A DNA stretch of 64,000 nt from Pycnopodia helianthoides (GCA_032158295.1 CM063246.1:2017371-2081370), one strand, 5' to 3'; counted from the stretch's first letter, positions 34,060 to 46,046 are shown. The notes: generated by a model from the letters alone, not told the origin. Numbers and translations: made by a program.

Positions 34060-34421
34060 AAAAGGCAAAGTATACCTTTGGTTTTTGGAACAGTTTGATT
34101 GTTTTAATCCTATGTAAATGTAGATATATCCAACAAAACTAACCTGTGAAAATATAATTTTAAAAGGTGTTAGCGTTTTTTAGGTATTGCCGAAAATCCA
34201 GAGCGGTTATGTCCACGCAGGAAGAATAATCCGCAATAATACACAATCTGAGAAACGTTTCTGACAGAAACACTTCTCAGATTCAATTTTTTTTTCTGAT
34301 AAAAACTTAACCACATTACTACGAAGTAAAATGATTCTCAAAATTCTCGAAAGCTGCTGTACTTCTAACCAAGTCAGTTTTTATTGCCATTAGTGATTAC
34401 CAAACGCATACCTTCCCTTTA
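34060..34421 (-). mobile_element. MITE family D copy, inverted
   Basis: AAAGGCAAAGTATACCTTTG, TTTAATCCTATGTAAATGTA, CACGCAGGAAGAATAATCCG, CACAATCTGAGAAACGTTTC, AACCAAGTCAGTTTTTATTG and CGCATACCTTCCCTTTA. Confidence 0.85.
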
Positions 34422-34439
34422 TCTAATTAATAAATGTGT

Positions 34440-34790
34440 TCATAAATTTACCCAGTCAGTTTCCCTTGTGGTTTTATGTTTTAAATAAAAAGTTGCATCT
34501 GTTTTAGGTGGTCCCTGTTACTGCCACTTCCTATGTCTAGGGTGTGATCCCTGGTTATAAGGCAGTTTCAGATTGATTGTCTCCTGACTGGCACCACCCC
34601 CCCCCCCTTCCGCGGACAAAGATATTGACAAAATAGTGAGATCTCCAACCTTAGGGCTAAATAGCTTAGTTGGTCAAGCGCCGGCACGCTAATCCAGAGA
34701 TTGCTGGTTAAAATCCTGTTCTATTCAATTTTTCTTTGTTCACCTCTAAATTGACTTGCAATTTAACCCAGTCAGTTTCCCTCCTGGTTT
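34440..34790 (+). mobile_element. SINE-2 copy flanked by ACCCAGTCAGTTTCCC direct repeats
   Basis: GGGCTAAATAGCTTAGTTGG then TCAAGCGCCGGCACGCTAAT, and GCTGGTTAAAATCCTG (B box decayed). ACCCAGTCAGTTTCCCTTGT (34450) and ACCCAGTCAGTTTCCCTCCT (34765) stand in direct orientation about 315 bp apart. A C11 run is at 34598-34608. Confidence 0.65.
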
Positions 34791-35049
34791 ATTGCTTGAT
34801 TTTTTAACAGTTATTTTGTAACTAAAAAATCTGAAACATTTGTAGCATAGGGGGTCAAGTTGGCTGATGGTACCTTTTTGCCTCTCACACCTGTCCAGAG
34901 CTGCCAACTTTCCTTGATTCTGCAAAAGGTTCCCTGAAAATAACTCAATCTTTCAATGTTCTGATGAGCAAATTTTTAAAATCTCCCTGATTATGGAAAC
35001 TTTGTCCCTAATTTTTTTGTTGAACTTGATTTTGAATATCTCCCTGATT

Positions 35050-35167
35050 TGGAAAAGGTTTGCGGTGACAACCATGTAATACTTGTCTCTTATTGAGTTG
35101 GGGTGGTTCTGAAAAGAACCGTTGGTTAACTCGACGTTTCGATCAGTATGCTCTGATCGTCTTCTGG
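35050..35167 (+). mobile_element. palindrome family L, left half only
   Basis: GGTTTGCGGTGACAACCATG, GGTTCTGAAAAGAACCGTTG and TCGACGTTTCGATCAGTATG match 1409-1530. The second arm is absent. Confidence 0.7.
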
Positions 35168-35816
35168 TTGTTGTACAAAATCTCCCTGATTGCAAGATGC
35201 AAATGTTGGCAGAGCTCTTTGCCTCTCCGTGAAGCCCCCGGTTCGAATGTGGATTGGGTATTCAGTCCACACCTCATGCATGATGAGGGCTTTCCCTGTA
35301 TAGTGAGGGTTTTTTTTCCTCCCACATCTAAAAACTGAACACGTCTTTCATCATCTTCTTGTACACAGGTATGGTCAGGCCTTACGGGTTGTGGGAATCC
35401 CCGTGGTTTCATCACCAGTAAAGAGTTGTAATAAAACAACAAATTAGTAAAATATGAAATCATTCTTAGGCTGAGTATTTTCAAGTCAACTACAAGTGAA
35501 GTATTATGATTATTTTTTTTCTTACAAAGTTTCCACCCCCCCCCCCCTGCCCTATTTGTTATTCTTTTCTTTTCCTGAAGGGTGGAGTGGGGAACATAGT
35601 TTTACGGTGGTTTAGTTTCTTGGTTTGGTTCTGTGTAACCCCTAAGACACTGTTCGCTGTCTTATTTCACAATTTAGATGGGTTTTTTGTTTTTTTGCAG
35701 TCTTCAAAATATCTTGTCATTTGTCAGCATTAAGCGTGAGTTCATGGAAAAGAAGGTGACATTTTCCATGGCAATAAATTTACAATAATTCCAGGCCAGG
35801 CCACATCCTCTTAGAG

Positions 35817-35854
<38 letters not shown>

Positions 35855-36870
35855 AGAGCCAGGCTTGCATAATGTAGCGTGATGGTCTTTTCAGTGATGG
35901 ACAATGGGTTCAATGGTTGCCACGGCGACAGAATGATATGGATCTCCTCCGTCACAAAACATCAATCAAACGTTGACACTCGATCAGGGCTCGTTGAAAG
36001 ACTGGCCCGGTCGGTCGGTCGGTCGGGCGGCAGGCGCTTCGTCGTTATATATTCGCCGCGGCTAAATGTTGATTAGACTTGCACACTGTATAATGTCATC
36101 CATGAAGGGACATAAAACAAGCTAAACAGGGGCACTTAACATTGGAGACACTTACACACATGGACTTACACAGTTTTTAGACACAGCCAGTTGTCTTCTT
36201 CAAACAAAGTGAACAGATTGCAGTCCAAAATGTTATATTCAAACTTTTTGTGTTCCTCAGACATGCTCACTGTTTGATTTAACCTCAACTCATGTGAGGC
36301 AGAGGAGATGGTCTTATATTTGTGTGTGTGTGTGTGTGAATGTTTTTGTTAGTGTAGCCATATGTGTAGTTCCTGCTCCATCACAATTACCTATCAATCA
36401 ATCACTTGTACTTTCTGAGGTCATGTGCTCAGTCAGTCACCTCTTCAATACTGCAATGGATCTGCAGAGTGAACTCGTTCAGTGTTTAAAGAGCCGGCGC
36501 TGAACTCTCACAAATACACTGCTGTATGATGACTGTGTGTGTCGTAGAAGTAGTTGGGGACACGTTGTATCATGGATGCTATGCTAGGGAGAATGATGTA
36601 CATGGACAAGTTCAGTACATGTGAAATTTCCACTTGTAAGCCATGCTGACTTTACTCGAACTAGCTCAAACGATTCCCAGAAGCCATAGGAAATCATTGG
36701 GGATTTATGTATGAAAAATACATTTTTGACTTGCCTTTTACATGTATGTTTTTTAAGTCTTTATTTCCTTGCTCTATGGTCTTTACAACTGTTAAGTTGT
36801 ATTCTGATGATAATGTTTCTTTACTTGATACTTTGGAAAATAAATGAACCTTGAACCTTGAACAAAGCTC
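35168..36870. other. non-coding; C11 and A36 runs; GC-rich island near 36000
   Basis: A C11-12 run near 35537, a 36-A homopolymer at 35817-35852, a (GGTC)n tract at about 36006-36027 followed by CGGGCGGCAGGCGC, and (GT)8 near 36322. A tRNA-like B box (CCCGGTTCGAATG) near 35239 may be a SINE remnant. 35880-36080 is unusually GC-rich and non-repeated. No gene evidence. Confidence 0.45.
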
Positions 36871-37022
36871 CAGGCCTGGAATCAAACGGAGGCCATGGCC
36901 TCTGTTGCCCCTGGTCTTGGCCTTGGTGCCCCCTTCAAAATGTCCTCGTAGACTTTGAAGATTTGTCAACGGAAGTGCCCTTTGCAAAAATGAAAGTGGC
37001 TGAAAGATGAAATTTCAGGCCT
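36871..37022 (+). mobile_element. MITE family H copy (complete)
   Basis: Starts CAGGCCTGGAATCAAACGGA and ends ATGAAATTTCAGGCCTG. Interior GAGGCCATGGCCTCTGTTGC, CCCTGGTCTTGGCCTTGGTG and GAAGTGCCCTTTGC. Confidence 0.8.
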
Positions 37023-37474
37023 GAAGTTCCACTCAAAAGTATCAGGTTCTGTCATGAGAAATGCCTTTGAACGATGAAATGAGTGATTTGAGGTAAAACT
37101 ACAAAATGTATCATAGTCAACTTCGGGATTGAAAGTAGCAAAAAACCTTGCATGTTAGTAGCAGATAATGCACACCTGTGTGACGTTAACAATGGTATTG
37201 TTTGTGTTCTTGGTAATCTGCGAAGTCACTTCACCTTGTCTTTTAGAACGACACACACATGTAATGTGTAGTACATGTGAATTGCATTCCGAACCCTGAT
37301 CTCCACTCATCCACACACAAGTCCATCAAATAACTTTACAAAATATCCTATTAAACTAATGCCCTTCGTGATAATGTCCACCTTTTCCATTGAATTCAAT
37401 TTTCACAAGTACAAAAGTCGGGCTGCATTTGGACAGATGGATAAGATCCGGGCAACGCCAGAAATTTAACTGTT

Positions 37475-38009
37475 GGCCCGATTTCATAGAGCTGCTTTAT
37501 AAGCAATTTCAATTTCCTGCTAAGCAACAATATGCAGTATACCAGTCACAAATGGTACATGTGAAATGGTACTTTGGCTGGTTAACTTATTCTGCTAAAG
37601 ATAGTTTTGCTGTGCTTAAAGGTTCAGTACACGTTGGGTAATGACTCTGAAAATTAATGGCAATAAAAACTTACTTGGTAAGAAGTACAGCAGCCTTGGG
37701 TAGTATAATGAATTTTGAGAAACTTTTAACTTCGAAGTAATAGGGTTACCGAAAATATATCACTTTTTATTCCCCAAAATTTGAATCTGAAACGCTTCTC
37801 AGTCTTTGTATTCCTATGGGGAATATTCTTCCTGCGTGGAACTATTCGCTGCTATTTTTCAGTGATATCTCAAAAATGCGACCACCTTTGGAACTGAATT
37901 TTTCACAGGTTAGCTTTGTTGTATGTACCCACATTTGTATTAACACAATCAGTAGGCTCCAATTACCAAACGTATACAGCACCTTTAAGCAGCTCTATGA
38001 AATTGGTCC
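37475..38009. mobile_element. family G copy split by a family D insertion
   Basis: The left part 37475-37619 starts GGCCCGATTTCATAGAGCTG and runs to TTTGCTGTGCTTAA. The right part 37985-38009 resumes TTAAGCAGCTCTATGAAATT then GGTCC. Removing the insert and one TTAA restores the usual family G end GTGCTTAAGCAGCTCTATGA. Confidence 0.9.
37616..37988 (+). mobile_element. MITE family D copy nested in family G, TTAA duplicated
   Basis: TTAAAGGTTCAGTACACGTT ... AACGTATACAGCACCTTTAA. Interior AAAAACTTACTTGGTAAGAA, GAATCTGAAACGCTTCTCAG, CCTGCGTGGAACTATTCGCT, TTTCACAGGTTAG. TTAA flanks are at 37616-37619 and 37985-37988. The host gives the empty site, so TTAA is the target duplication. Confidence 0.9.
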
Positions 38010-38594
38010 ACTGCTTAATCAAGCACAAAAAGTGATATTTTATGACCTGAACGTTTTTAAGCTTTAATTTAAAAGTTTTAAAAATCCCTAATTTGCACAA
38101 AATATCACCTTCTTAGTCATGCACAAAACCATTTGGTATTGTACAACATTCTCCCATCCTTTGTCAGTCAGTTAAATTGAATTTTTAATTTTTGTTCCCA
38201 ACTTTTTTTATGTGATGGGAGTGTTTTTTTGTATTATCTTGATACGGTTGGATTGTTGATCTTTATGGAAATTAATGCCAGTTGCTTGGTGATGTGGTGG
38301 GGGGGGGGGTAGGAGAACAATGGGCAGTTAAGTCACAGATACATGGCTCACAAAGAACCTTCTATTAACGTGTGTCAGTAGATTAACTTACTGTAGCAAA
38401 AGTGCATTGTGCCATTGAATTAGAAAGAGTGAATTACATCGCATAGTTTTTAACAAACACACCTATCTGAAAACTCACTGAATTTTAGGATTGAGAAATG
38501 TCAGACTTTCATCTGAAAATAGAATTAGCTGTTCCAAACTGCTTAGCAACCAAAGGGACCTAGTGGTGTAAAAGCAAAAAAGGGTTTGACGCCT
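38010..38594. other. non-coding, no feature recognised
   Basis: A G10 run near 38300 and AT-rich sequence. Nothing else. Confidence 0.45.
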
Positions 38595-38789
38595 GAGCCC
38601 AATTTCATAGAGCTGCTTAAAAGCAGAAAATATTGCTGAACTATTGTCTGCTAAGCAGAATTGCGCAGGATACCAGTCACAAATTGTACCTGTGGCATGG
38701 TTGTTTGGCTGGTAACCTTATTCTGGTAAGCATAATTTTATTGTGCTCGGCTACTTTTGGTGCTTAAGCAGCTCTATGAAATCAGGCCC
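38595..38789. mobile_element. family G copy (complete)
   Basis: GAGCCCAATTTCATAGAGCT ... GGTGCTTAAGCAGCTCTATG then AAATCAGGCCC. Interior GCAGGATACCAGTCACAAAT, GGCTGGTAACCTTATTCTGG. Confidence 0.85.
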
Positions 38790-38806
38790 TGATGTTTCCA
38801 CCTTGG

Positions 38807-39020
38807 CAGACTCTTTCTCTGAGAGGCTATGAAATGACAACACAACACTTAAACAGGTATACTGGTGTAACAAAGAACCTGTAACGAACAAGAAAAAATG
38901 GTGATCCATCTAACCCTTGTTCTCTGTTACATTTTTTTCTAGCTTGTTTGTTTGTTACACCGGTATACTTGTTTGCGTGTGTTATCATTTAGCCATCGAG
39001 AAAGACTCTGCCTAGGGTCG
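38807..39020. mobile_element. palindromic MITE family M
   Basis: The left arm CCTTGGCAGACTCTTTCTCT ... GGTATACTGGTGTAACAAA pairs with the right arm TTTGTTACACCGGTATACTT ... GAAAGACTCTGCCTAGG over about 70 bp. The flank GGGTCGAAACGTCAG resembles family L. Confidence 0.75.
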
Positions 39021-40730
39021 AAACGTCAGACCATTAACTATTTTTTTTTTAAACTTTTATCAGAATTCAGGCATATGTATGTCTGCCTGTTGAAAAATGT
39101 AGTTGCTATTTTCTCAAGACATAAAGAAATCCTCCTCTTTGATTTACTTCTCCAGTGCTGAGGAGACTGTTCCCAGAAGCTCCTTGAAATCTATAACCCC
39201 AGGGGTTACCAAGGGGTTTGAAATGCCATCATTTCAACATTCCTCCTAAAATTTGGATCCTAGATTCAGACTTTTTTTGTCAGCAATGACTCTCTACCCT
39301 GTTGATTATTCATTCATTCATCCCTTAATGGTTTAGTCTTTAAAAAAAAAATTCCCATGGCGACCAAGGGTCGAATTACAGGAAATTATACAAAGAATGC
39401 AAAATTTGATAAGGATGATAATACAACAATTACAAAATGGAGACATCAAAATTGGTTTAAATTTTTTTTTTTTTTTTTTAATTGTTTGTAAAAAGAAGTT
39501 AGACTGTAGCAATAGGTAAAACAAATTGTAGGTGCAGCCCGGTTAAACGTTGATACCTAAAGTACCAGTCCTGGAAAGAAGTATTTCCACCTGAAATACT
39601 GACAAAGCCAAGGAAATAACAATTGAAGTCCCTGTAAATCACCATTGTTTTATTTTGACACATTTGCGCAAAATCCCTGGGGGAAAAAAAAAAAAAAAAA
39701 AAAATTGTTATTTTCCCTTTGTTTTCACTTCATTGTGGCCACCTAATTCAACTGCCTTTTGTGCTTGGTGTGGTTATATAAAACCAAAGGATCGGAATAA
39801 ATTCACACTATTAGAAACACCCCCCCCTCAAAAAAAAGAAGATAATCCATGTTAATAAGATTGTTTAAACAGTTCAATCTTTTTTCTGTAAGTTTTTGTT
39901 GTTGATACATTTTGAATGAATTTTCGCATGTATTTTTGTTTTGTATTTTTTTTGTTATTTCCTTTTAAAAAAATTAGGGGGGGGGAGAATCTTCGTAATT
40001 ATTTTTTCCTGCGCTGAAGTAATATTCCATCTTCAAGTGTATGAGTGTATAAAGATGACCTGTCAGAAATACATATCTTCAAAAAACACATCTTCAATTC
40101 AAAGATACACAAGACTTAATACCCCATTCGCCCTTCTCCTGTCTTTCACTCCCTGACAACAGTGAAGGATGGCTACATTAAAAGAAGAACTGAAAAGAAA
40201 AAAAGAAAAAAAAACATCAGACAGAAGAGAGAGAGAGAGAGGCCCCGATCTGGGCTTCACTGAAAAACAAATTGAATGCGATGATTGACATAGCAGTTCT
40301 GTGGCTGTGTGTTTTTCCAGTAGACAAGCAGTGTGTACAGCCAGGACTTTCCTGCCCTGTTGAGGAATTGACACAGTGCAGATTGCCAATCAACATAGTC
40401 GGCATCTGTAAACACTTCAGACACTGGGGCAGACTGGGAAGCGGACAAAAAAAAAAGGAAAAAAAAGAAGAGAGAAAAATAAAAAGACATCAGTCAGCTC
40501 CCCCTGTGTGTGTGTGTGTGTGTATGCATGTATGGCGTGCCCCCTGAGCTGATAATTCAATACTTTTTAAGTTGGTACACAAAAGAACCAGAGTGGCAAA
40601 GTCAGTGGAGGTGTTGCACATGTAGTAAGTGAACATTGGGGAGGAGGGGAGGGGGGGGGGGGGTCCTCACAGCTAAAGCGTAACCGAAGTGTTGTGTTTA
40701 GTGATCGATTGTAATAAAGGATTCATGTAT
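39021..40730. other. non-coding; A20 run, (GT) tract, homopolymers
   Basis: An A20 run at about 39684-39703, a T18 run near 39462, a (GT)8-9 tract at about 40506-40523, a GA-rich tract near 40226-40240 and a G12 run near 40653. Short open frames only. Confidence 0.45.
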
Positions 40731-41080
40731 TTAAAGGGAGGGTGTACCTTTTGGTAATTACTCCAGAAGTCAATGACCGTAAAAAACTGACTTTGTGAGA
40801 GGCACTGCAGCTGTTGATGATGCATAACGTTTGGAGAAACAATTCCCTTCAAAGGAACGTAGTTTTAGAGAGAGGGATTCAAAAACATTGTGTATTCCAA
40901 TTATTTCTTTATTCTTTCTGCGTGTACATAACTGCTCCAAATTTTCGGCAACATCTCAAAAATGCTACCCCCTTTTTGAAACTCGATTTTCATAGGTCAG
41001 TTTTATTGTATATATCTACATTTATATAAGTTAAAACAATCGAACGGTTTCAAAAACCCAAAGGTATCCTTTGCCTTTAA
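40731..41080 (+). mobile_element. MITE family D copy (complete)
   Basis: TTAAAGGGAGGGTGTACCTT, GAGGCACTGCAGCTGTTGAT, GAACGTAGTTTTAGAGAGAG, TTTTATTGTATATATCTACA and AAGGTATCCTTTGCCTTTAA. Confidence 0.85.
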
Positions 41081-42177
41081 AGCGTTGAGGTGTAATTTAA
41101 TTGGCTGTAAATGCTTCAGTAAACCTGCACCTCCTGCTCCCGTGTTTCAATGATAATCCTTTTTTTGTGAATTCAGCTTTCATCGTGGTCTTGTGGGTGT
41201 CGTCTGTCTGGTTAAAAAAAAGCAAATGTTTTTTTAATGAATGTGTAGTCCACCCCACTTTATCTATCATAAACATGTGCGAGTAGAAGTGGTGTTTTAA
41301 TAATAAAGGTTTTTCCTGGTCAATTTCTGACAAAATTGATTCAGTTTTACTAACACGCATTCATAAATACCTCGGAGAGTTTATCCATTGTGATTGGTGG
41401 AGAGCGTGTCACGTGGCCGTGTTTAAGCAGATGATAATGCACGGGTAGAGGTGTTTAAACACACCTGTGGCACGCAAGATTATACGCAGGCTAATTTACG
41501 CGAAACGCAATCAACATACTGGTATTCAATCTAAAATTATGTTAGTGTTATGACATGTGCGTACGCACATTTGTTGAGCGTGGCATGTATATCCTTCGCG
41601 AAACAAGGGCTTGAGGACGTGACAGGAAATGAAAGTTGACAGAAAAGTTGAGATTTTCCAACGGCCACGGCCCTGCCGGTTTTAAACGGCCGGTTAAGAC
41701 CGCGTCACTACCCTTTTATTCCCTTATTCAAACTCGCGCAATCATTCAAACTAGGGTTTCTTTTTTAGCTACTATTGCATTCAATTTCATTTTTGCGCAC
41801 ACGCGATTTCGCTCTTCTCATTCAGGTTGGTTTCAGTCATTCTATTTCATTTATGGACATTCAAGACTACATTTTCATCATTCTCAAGTTGAATTTCTAC
41901 GTCCTATTTTTCTATTGATAAAATTGAATGGTTGACCAGCCTCTTGCTTACTGGCTTTTTACGAAACTAAATGATCTTTGCAACCTGACGTATTCGAATG
42001 AATCTTACTTGATCAGTGAATGTTAAACTGTTGAAATTGAGATACTCCTTTTGACTGTTGAACGCCGATGCAACGGAGCGTTTATTCCCAAATGAAATTG
42101 AATGAGCCCGGTGTTAAATTGAATGATTTTTTTTGTTGAAATTGGTCGGGAAAACCTATAAAAATAATCGGTTCAGA
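41081..42177. other. non-coding, no repeat recognised
   Basis: 41380-41740 is relatively GC-balanced with CACGTG (CATGTG-like) boxes, unlike the AT-rich surroundings. A 99-codon frame at 41636-41935 has no recognisable domain. A candidate regulatory stretch by composition only. Confidence 0.35.
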
Positions 42178-42860
42178 TATAGCGCTTTATCTCTGGTGGC
42201 GTCTCAAAGCGCTTGTTGTTTAACGACAGGCTTGCTAAGCTGTTGAATTGCGAGACCCATAGCACCTTGTAAAGGGTTTACAATGTACATGGTGATGTTG
42301 CACAATTTGCTGCCAACCATGCAGTAAACACAGTGGCAAACCATGCAGTAAACACAGTGGCAAACCCATCTTGTAAGTAACCAGGGTTCTCCCCAGGATT
42401 TTTTTTCAAAACTGGGGGGCATTCTGGTCCCACATTTTGGAAGTTTGGCCAAAGCACGCTGAATTTATACAAAGTCTTCGGAATGATTTCTACTTGGTGT
42501 TTATCATTGGTTTTAAAAGCTTTAGTGCAACCTGGAGCAATTTAAATGGTTTCATATTAATGATTTTTTGTGAAAATGATCTGATCGTAAAACAAATATT
42601 AAAATTAATATTATTTTGTTGTTGCTGCCGTATCAACCGCAATTTGCGGCCCAATACGCTAGCTTGTGCTTGGGGAGTAACCATGTGTGTTCTTTGACGA
42701 GCATCTGTGTTACGCGGGCTGTATAGGGCTTTACGTCCCATCTAAAAGACAAAGCATTTATGGTTTCAAAGTGTCTTTATATACTCGAGGACACAAGTGG
42801 CTGACCCAACACCAGAAATTTAGTCTGATGCGCTAAGCATGCTCCGAGCCGTGACACCTT
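42178..42860 (-). mobile_element. SINE-1 copy, inverted, split by an insertion
   Basis: The left part (about 42178-42310) holds AAAGCGCTTGTTGTTT and ATAGCACCTTGTAAAGGGTT (tail side). The right part (about 42693-42860) holds GGCTTTACGTCCCATCTAAA and GAGGACACAAGTGGC (head side). Between them are a 24-bp direct duplication (CCATGCAGTAAACACAGTGG, from 42318 and 42342) and a CAGGGTTCTCCCCAGGATTT element end. Confidence 0.6.
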
Positions 42861-43061
42861 AATTGTAAATGGATGCTATTTAGAAAGACGTTTGATGTCC
42901 AAATTCTGTACCTTTATGGCAAAATTAGTTTAAGTTGTGGATGACTTTTAACCATCATAAATAATGCCTCAGACCTATGGAACATGGGGGGTCACGGCAC
43001 AGACTAGATATTATGGTCAACATTTGAAAAATTAGGCCCCTACTTAAAAAATATCCTGGAT

Positions 43062-43352
43062 CTGTGCCTGGTAAGGGTTTACAAGGTGCTGTGGCGCACT
43101 CGCCAGCCACTGCCAGAAACACCGGGGCAAACCCCTTCTCTTATAGCTAGTGTAACTGGGTTCTTTAACGTGCATTAACACAACACACGGAACCTACGGC
43201 TTTACGTTCCATCTGAAGGACGAAGCAATAATGGTTGAGTGTCTCGCTTAAGGATGCAAGTGTCAAGGCCGGAACTCGAACCCACACTCTGCTGATCAGA
43301 AACACCAGAGCTTGAGTGCAGTGCGCATGACCGCTCAGCCACGACACGCCAC
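43062..43352 (-). mobile_element. SINE-1 copy, inverted
   Basis: GGGTTTACAAGGTGCTGTGG, CACTGCCAGAAACACCGGGG, AACCTACGGCTTTACGTTCC, CGGAACTCGAACCCACACTC, CATGACCGCTCAGCCACGAC. Head intact, tail lost. Confidence 0.85.
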
Positions 43353-44689
43353 AAAGAGTATTGATATTGAAAGGCAGAGACCAGATCTGAGAGAGATGGC
43401 AGAGTTGCGTTTGCTTTGTTATTGTGTGCCACACTTTACTTTTATTTCAATTTCCTTCTTTTTTTTCCCCCCAGTTTTTTTATGTTGCACCGGTTTTAGA
43501 GTAAGATTTCAAGCTTTGGCATGGTATAAGCACAGTAAGAAAATTACGGGTGAAAAACTGTGTGGGAAAAAAAATTCTCCTTTGTGAAAAGTGGCGGTTC
43601 TGAGACTGAAGAACCGGAACTGAGAACAGCGATGCTTTGAAGAGTATATTCTTCTTATTCAATGTCTGATTGCTCTTTCTCTTTTCCTGTTTACATTTAT
43701 CCCTAATGCGTATTTGTTTTTTATTGTTAACTGTGGGGTTGCTGATTTATTTTTTAATAAAGAATGATAAATGCTCCAAAAGATATTTCAGGCTCAAACC
43801 GAGACCAGTGTAGATTCTTCAATTGTGCGCTTCAATAAAGTATACTTTCAAGTTCAATGGCAAGCCTACTCCACTGAAGTATGGAAACTGTGTAGGTGTC
43901 CCAAGTTCACATTAACAAGTGCGATTTCTGCTGGTACCACGTAACATTACCATTGCAGGCATAGTGTATTTAAAGGCAACCGCTTGACCTGATGATGGTA
44001 GGATGGGCGACAGACAACGTACATGTACGGCTCTTGTTTTTGGCCAGTACAATACATTCCTTCATTCCCTGACAGTTTTATTGCTTACAGCTACACTAAG
44101 TCTGCAAAATTGATTGCATCCAATTTGCACACAAAACCTACACACTGAAGTCATGAATCAACCATGGAAAAAGCAGACATTCTATGCAAACAGACGACTT
44201 TTTAACATTTTGGGAATGACTTGAAACAAACTACAAAAAAAACAAAAATTTATGGCGTAGTGGGGGGCCTAGGATACAGTGCCTCGATTAGTCAACCATT
44301 GACACTATAGATTTTTACATGGTGTTTAATCCGGGAGATAATGTCAATGAAGTTATTTCTACAGGTGGCACACACGGGCAGCTGCTCATTGATAGCACTT
44401 CATCATTTTGCGTCTTCTTCATAATATTTCATGTAAATGTCAGCCAAATCAACCTCGTCATTTCATTAGCTAAGAGACAATTGACAAGGGGACATATTGA
44501 AGGAATTATCAGCTCGTGTGTCAAGTCTGTCTAGAAGCAAGGAGTCTCTCTGCCTGCGACTTGTTGTAGGTGACTAGAGAATTGGACGCCGTGACCAAAG
44601 ACCAACCTCATAAAGCTAACTGAACTGGGAACGTTGCTCTGAATCGTATCAGCCATTCAGAAGAACCAGTGTTGAAAGTTTCAACTTTT
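43353..44689. other. non-coding, no repeat recognised
   Basis: Includes a stretch at about 44290-44530 of balanced composition with no repeat match in the window. No domain-bearing open frame. Confidence 0.35.
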
Positions 44690-45000
44690 TGGTTGTTGTC
44701 AATGATAGGGTCGATCCACTTAAAAACAACATCAATTTTTATTATTTGGTTTACCCATCTCAGTTCTTTCGAGTCCTATCTAGAAGGAAATCCACAGGCA
44801 TATTACTTGGGTGGGATTCGAACCCCTTTTGCCGTTCTAAAGCAGATGGCTTACCACTAGACCACCGGGATTGCCCCGTAGCTAGAGGAAGTTAGAACCC
44901 CTAAATTTCAGCAGCGGGTACTGCAAAACAAACAAAATTGATATATGTTAAGTTTGCATCGGGGATGAAGAACGTTTATTCGGTTTTACCCAAGTACAAC
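44690..45000 (-). mobile_element. SINE-3 (tRNA-like) copy
   Basis: Minus-strand head with GGTGGTCTAGTGGTAAGCCA and a decayed B box (GGTTCGAATCCCACCC); plus-strand GGCATATTACTTGGGTGGGA. The distal part TGTTAAGTTTGCATCGGGGA then TGAAGAACGTTTATT is shared with 53985-54040. Confidence 0.65.
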
Positions 45001-46046
45001 TCTCTTTATTTTCTTCAAAAGCTGAGCTGATCCACCTGACCATCCCAACGTTGGATTTAAAAAATGTTGATGGCTATTCAGTATTCACTACATACTGAAA
45101 GACAAATTTAATTTATGCCTCAAAATCGAATGAAACAGATGTTTTAGGTCAGTGCTGTCCCAGATCATTCCAATGGGTTTCTAGTTTTTTTAGGGACTAC
45201 AGTAATCAGACATGCAATTTTTGTAGTTGTAGAGGAAATTGTCAAGCACACAAAACTTTGTTAATGTTTTTCTATCTTCGGCTGAATGAGATGGACTATG
45301 GAGACAAGGTCGTCTATTGAGACAAGGTTGACCGATGAGGGGGGGGGGGGGAGGGGGAGGGACAGGGGAGGGAGGGGGAGGGAGGGGGAAGGATGTCTTC
45401 AAATGTTTGTTAGGAGACTTTCACAGTATTTCAGCTGGCAGTTTTGGTATTGCAAATAAAAGCTAATATTATTATTAATTTTTATTTTTTTCCTGGTAAC
45501 ATTTCAGGACTAACACCTGGGTATTTTGTGCTTATCACTCGTTGGTTGTTAGAGTAGAACCAAAATGATATATTCTTTTATTATCCCCAATGATATCATT
45601 CCATCTGTATACGTTTGCTCTGTTAAAAAAATATGCTGGTACATTCACGTGTGTAAAAACAGAGTCTGCATTGTCAGTTACACTGCTGCATTTTTATTGA
45701 ACCCATTACTATCAATGAAAAAAGGCACAACTTACTACATTAAACAAATTTGATGTATGAATAATGAGATTAGTTAGTTTGACCTGACCTACATCGAATA
45801 CAGATGAAAGAAAGACAGGATGGGGGTCATTGTACTTAGCAAAGATTGTGTTAATTGTCTTTTGTCAAATCATCCAAGTTCAGTACAGCCTCAGAATAGG
45901 GAAGATTTTTTTGTTTACGGTTTGTCGTTTATCCTGGTCATATCACGGTTGTTATTCTCATACTTCACTGCCACACTTCACACTTAACTGCCACTTAGAG
46001 CTAGCCTCGCCTCATCAGAAAGTTAAAGTCTGTTTTTTTTATACAT
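45001..46046. other. non-coding; G-rich tract
   Basis: A G-rich tract is at 45337-45392. Otherwise AT-rich, with nothing recognised and no candidate teashirt exon. Confidence 0.45.
45337..45392 (+). repeat. G-rich tract with quadruplex potential
   Basis: A G12 run followed by GAGGGGGAGGGACAGGGGAG and GGAGGGGGAGGGAGGGGGAA gives more than eight runs of three or more G with 1-3 base loops, on the coding strand of the teashirt gene about 1.15 kb before its exon. Confidence 0.75.
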
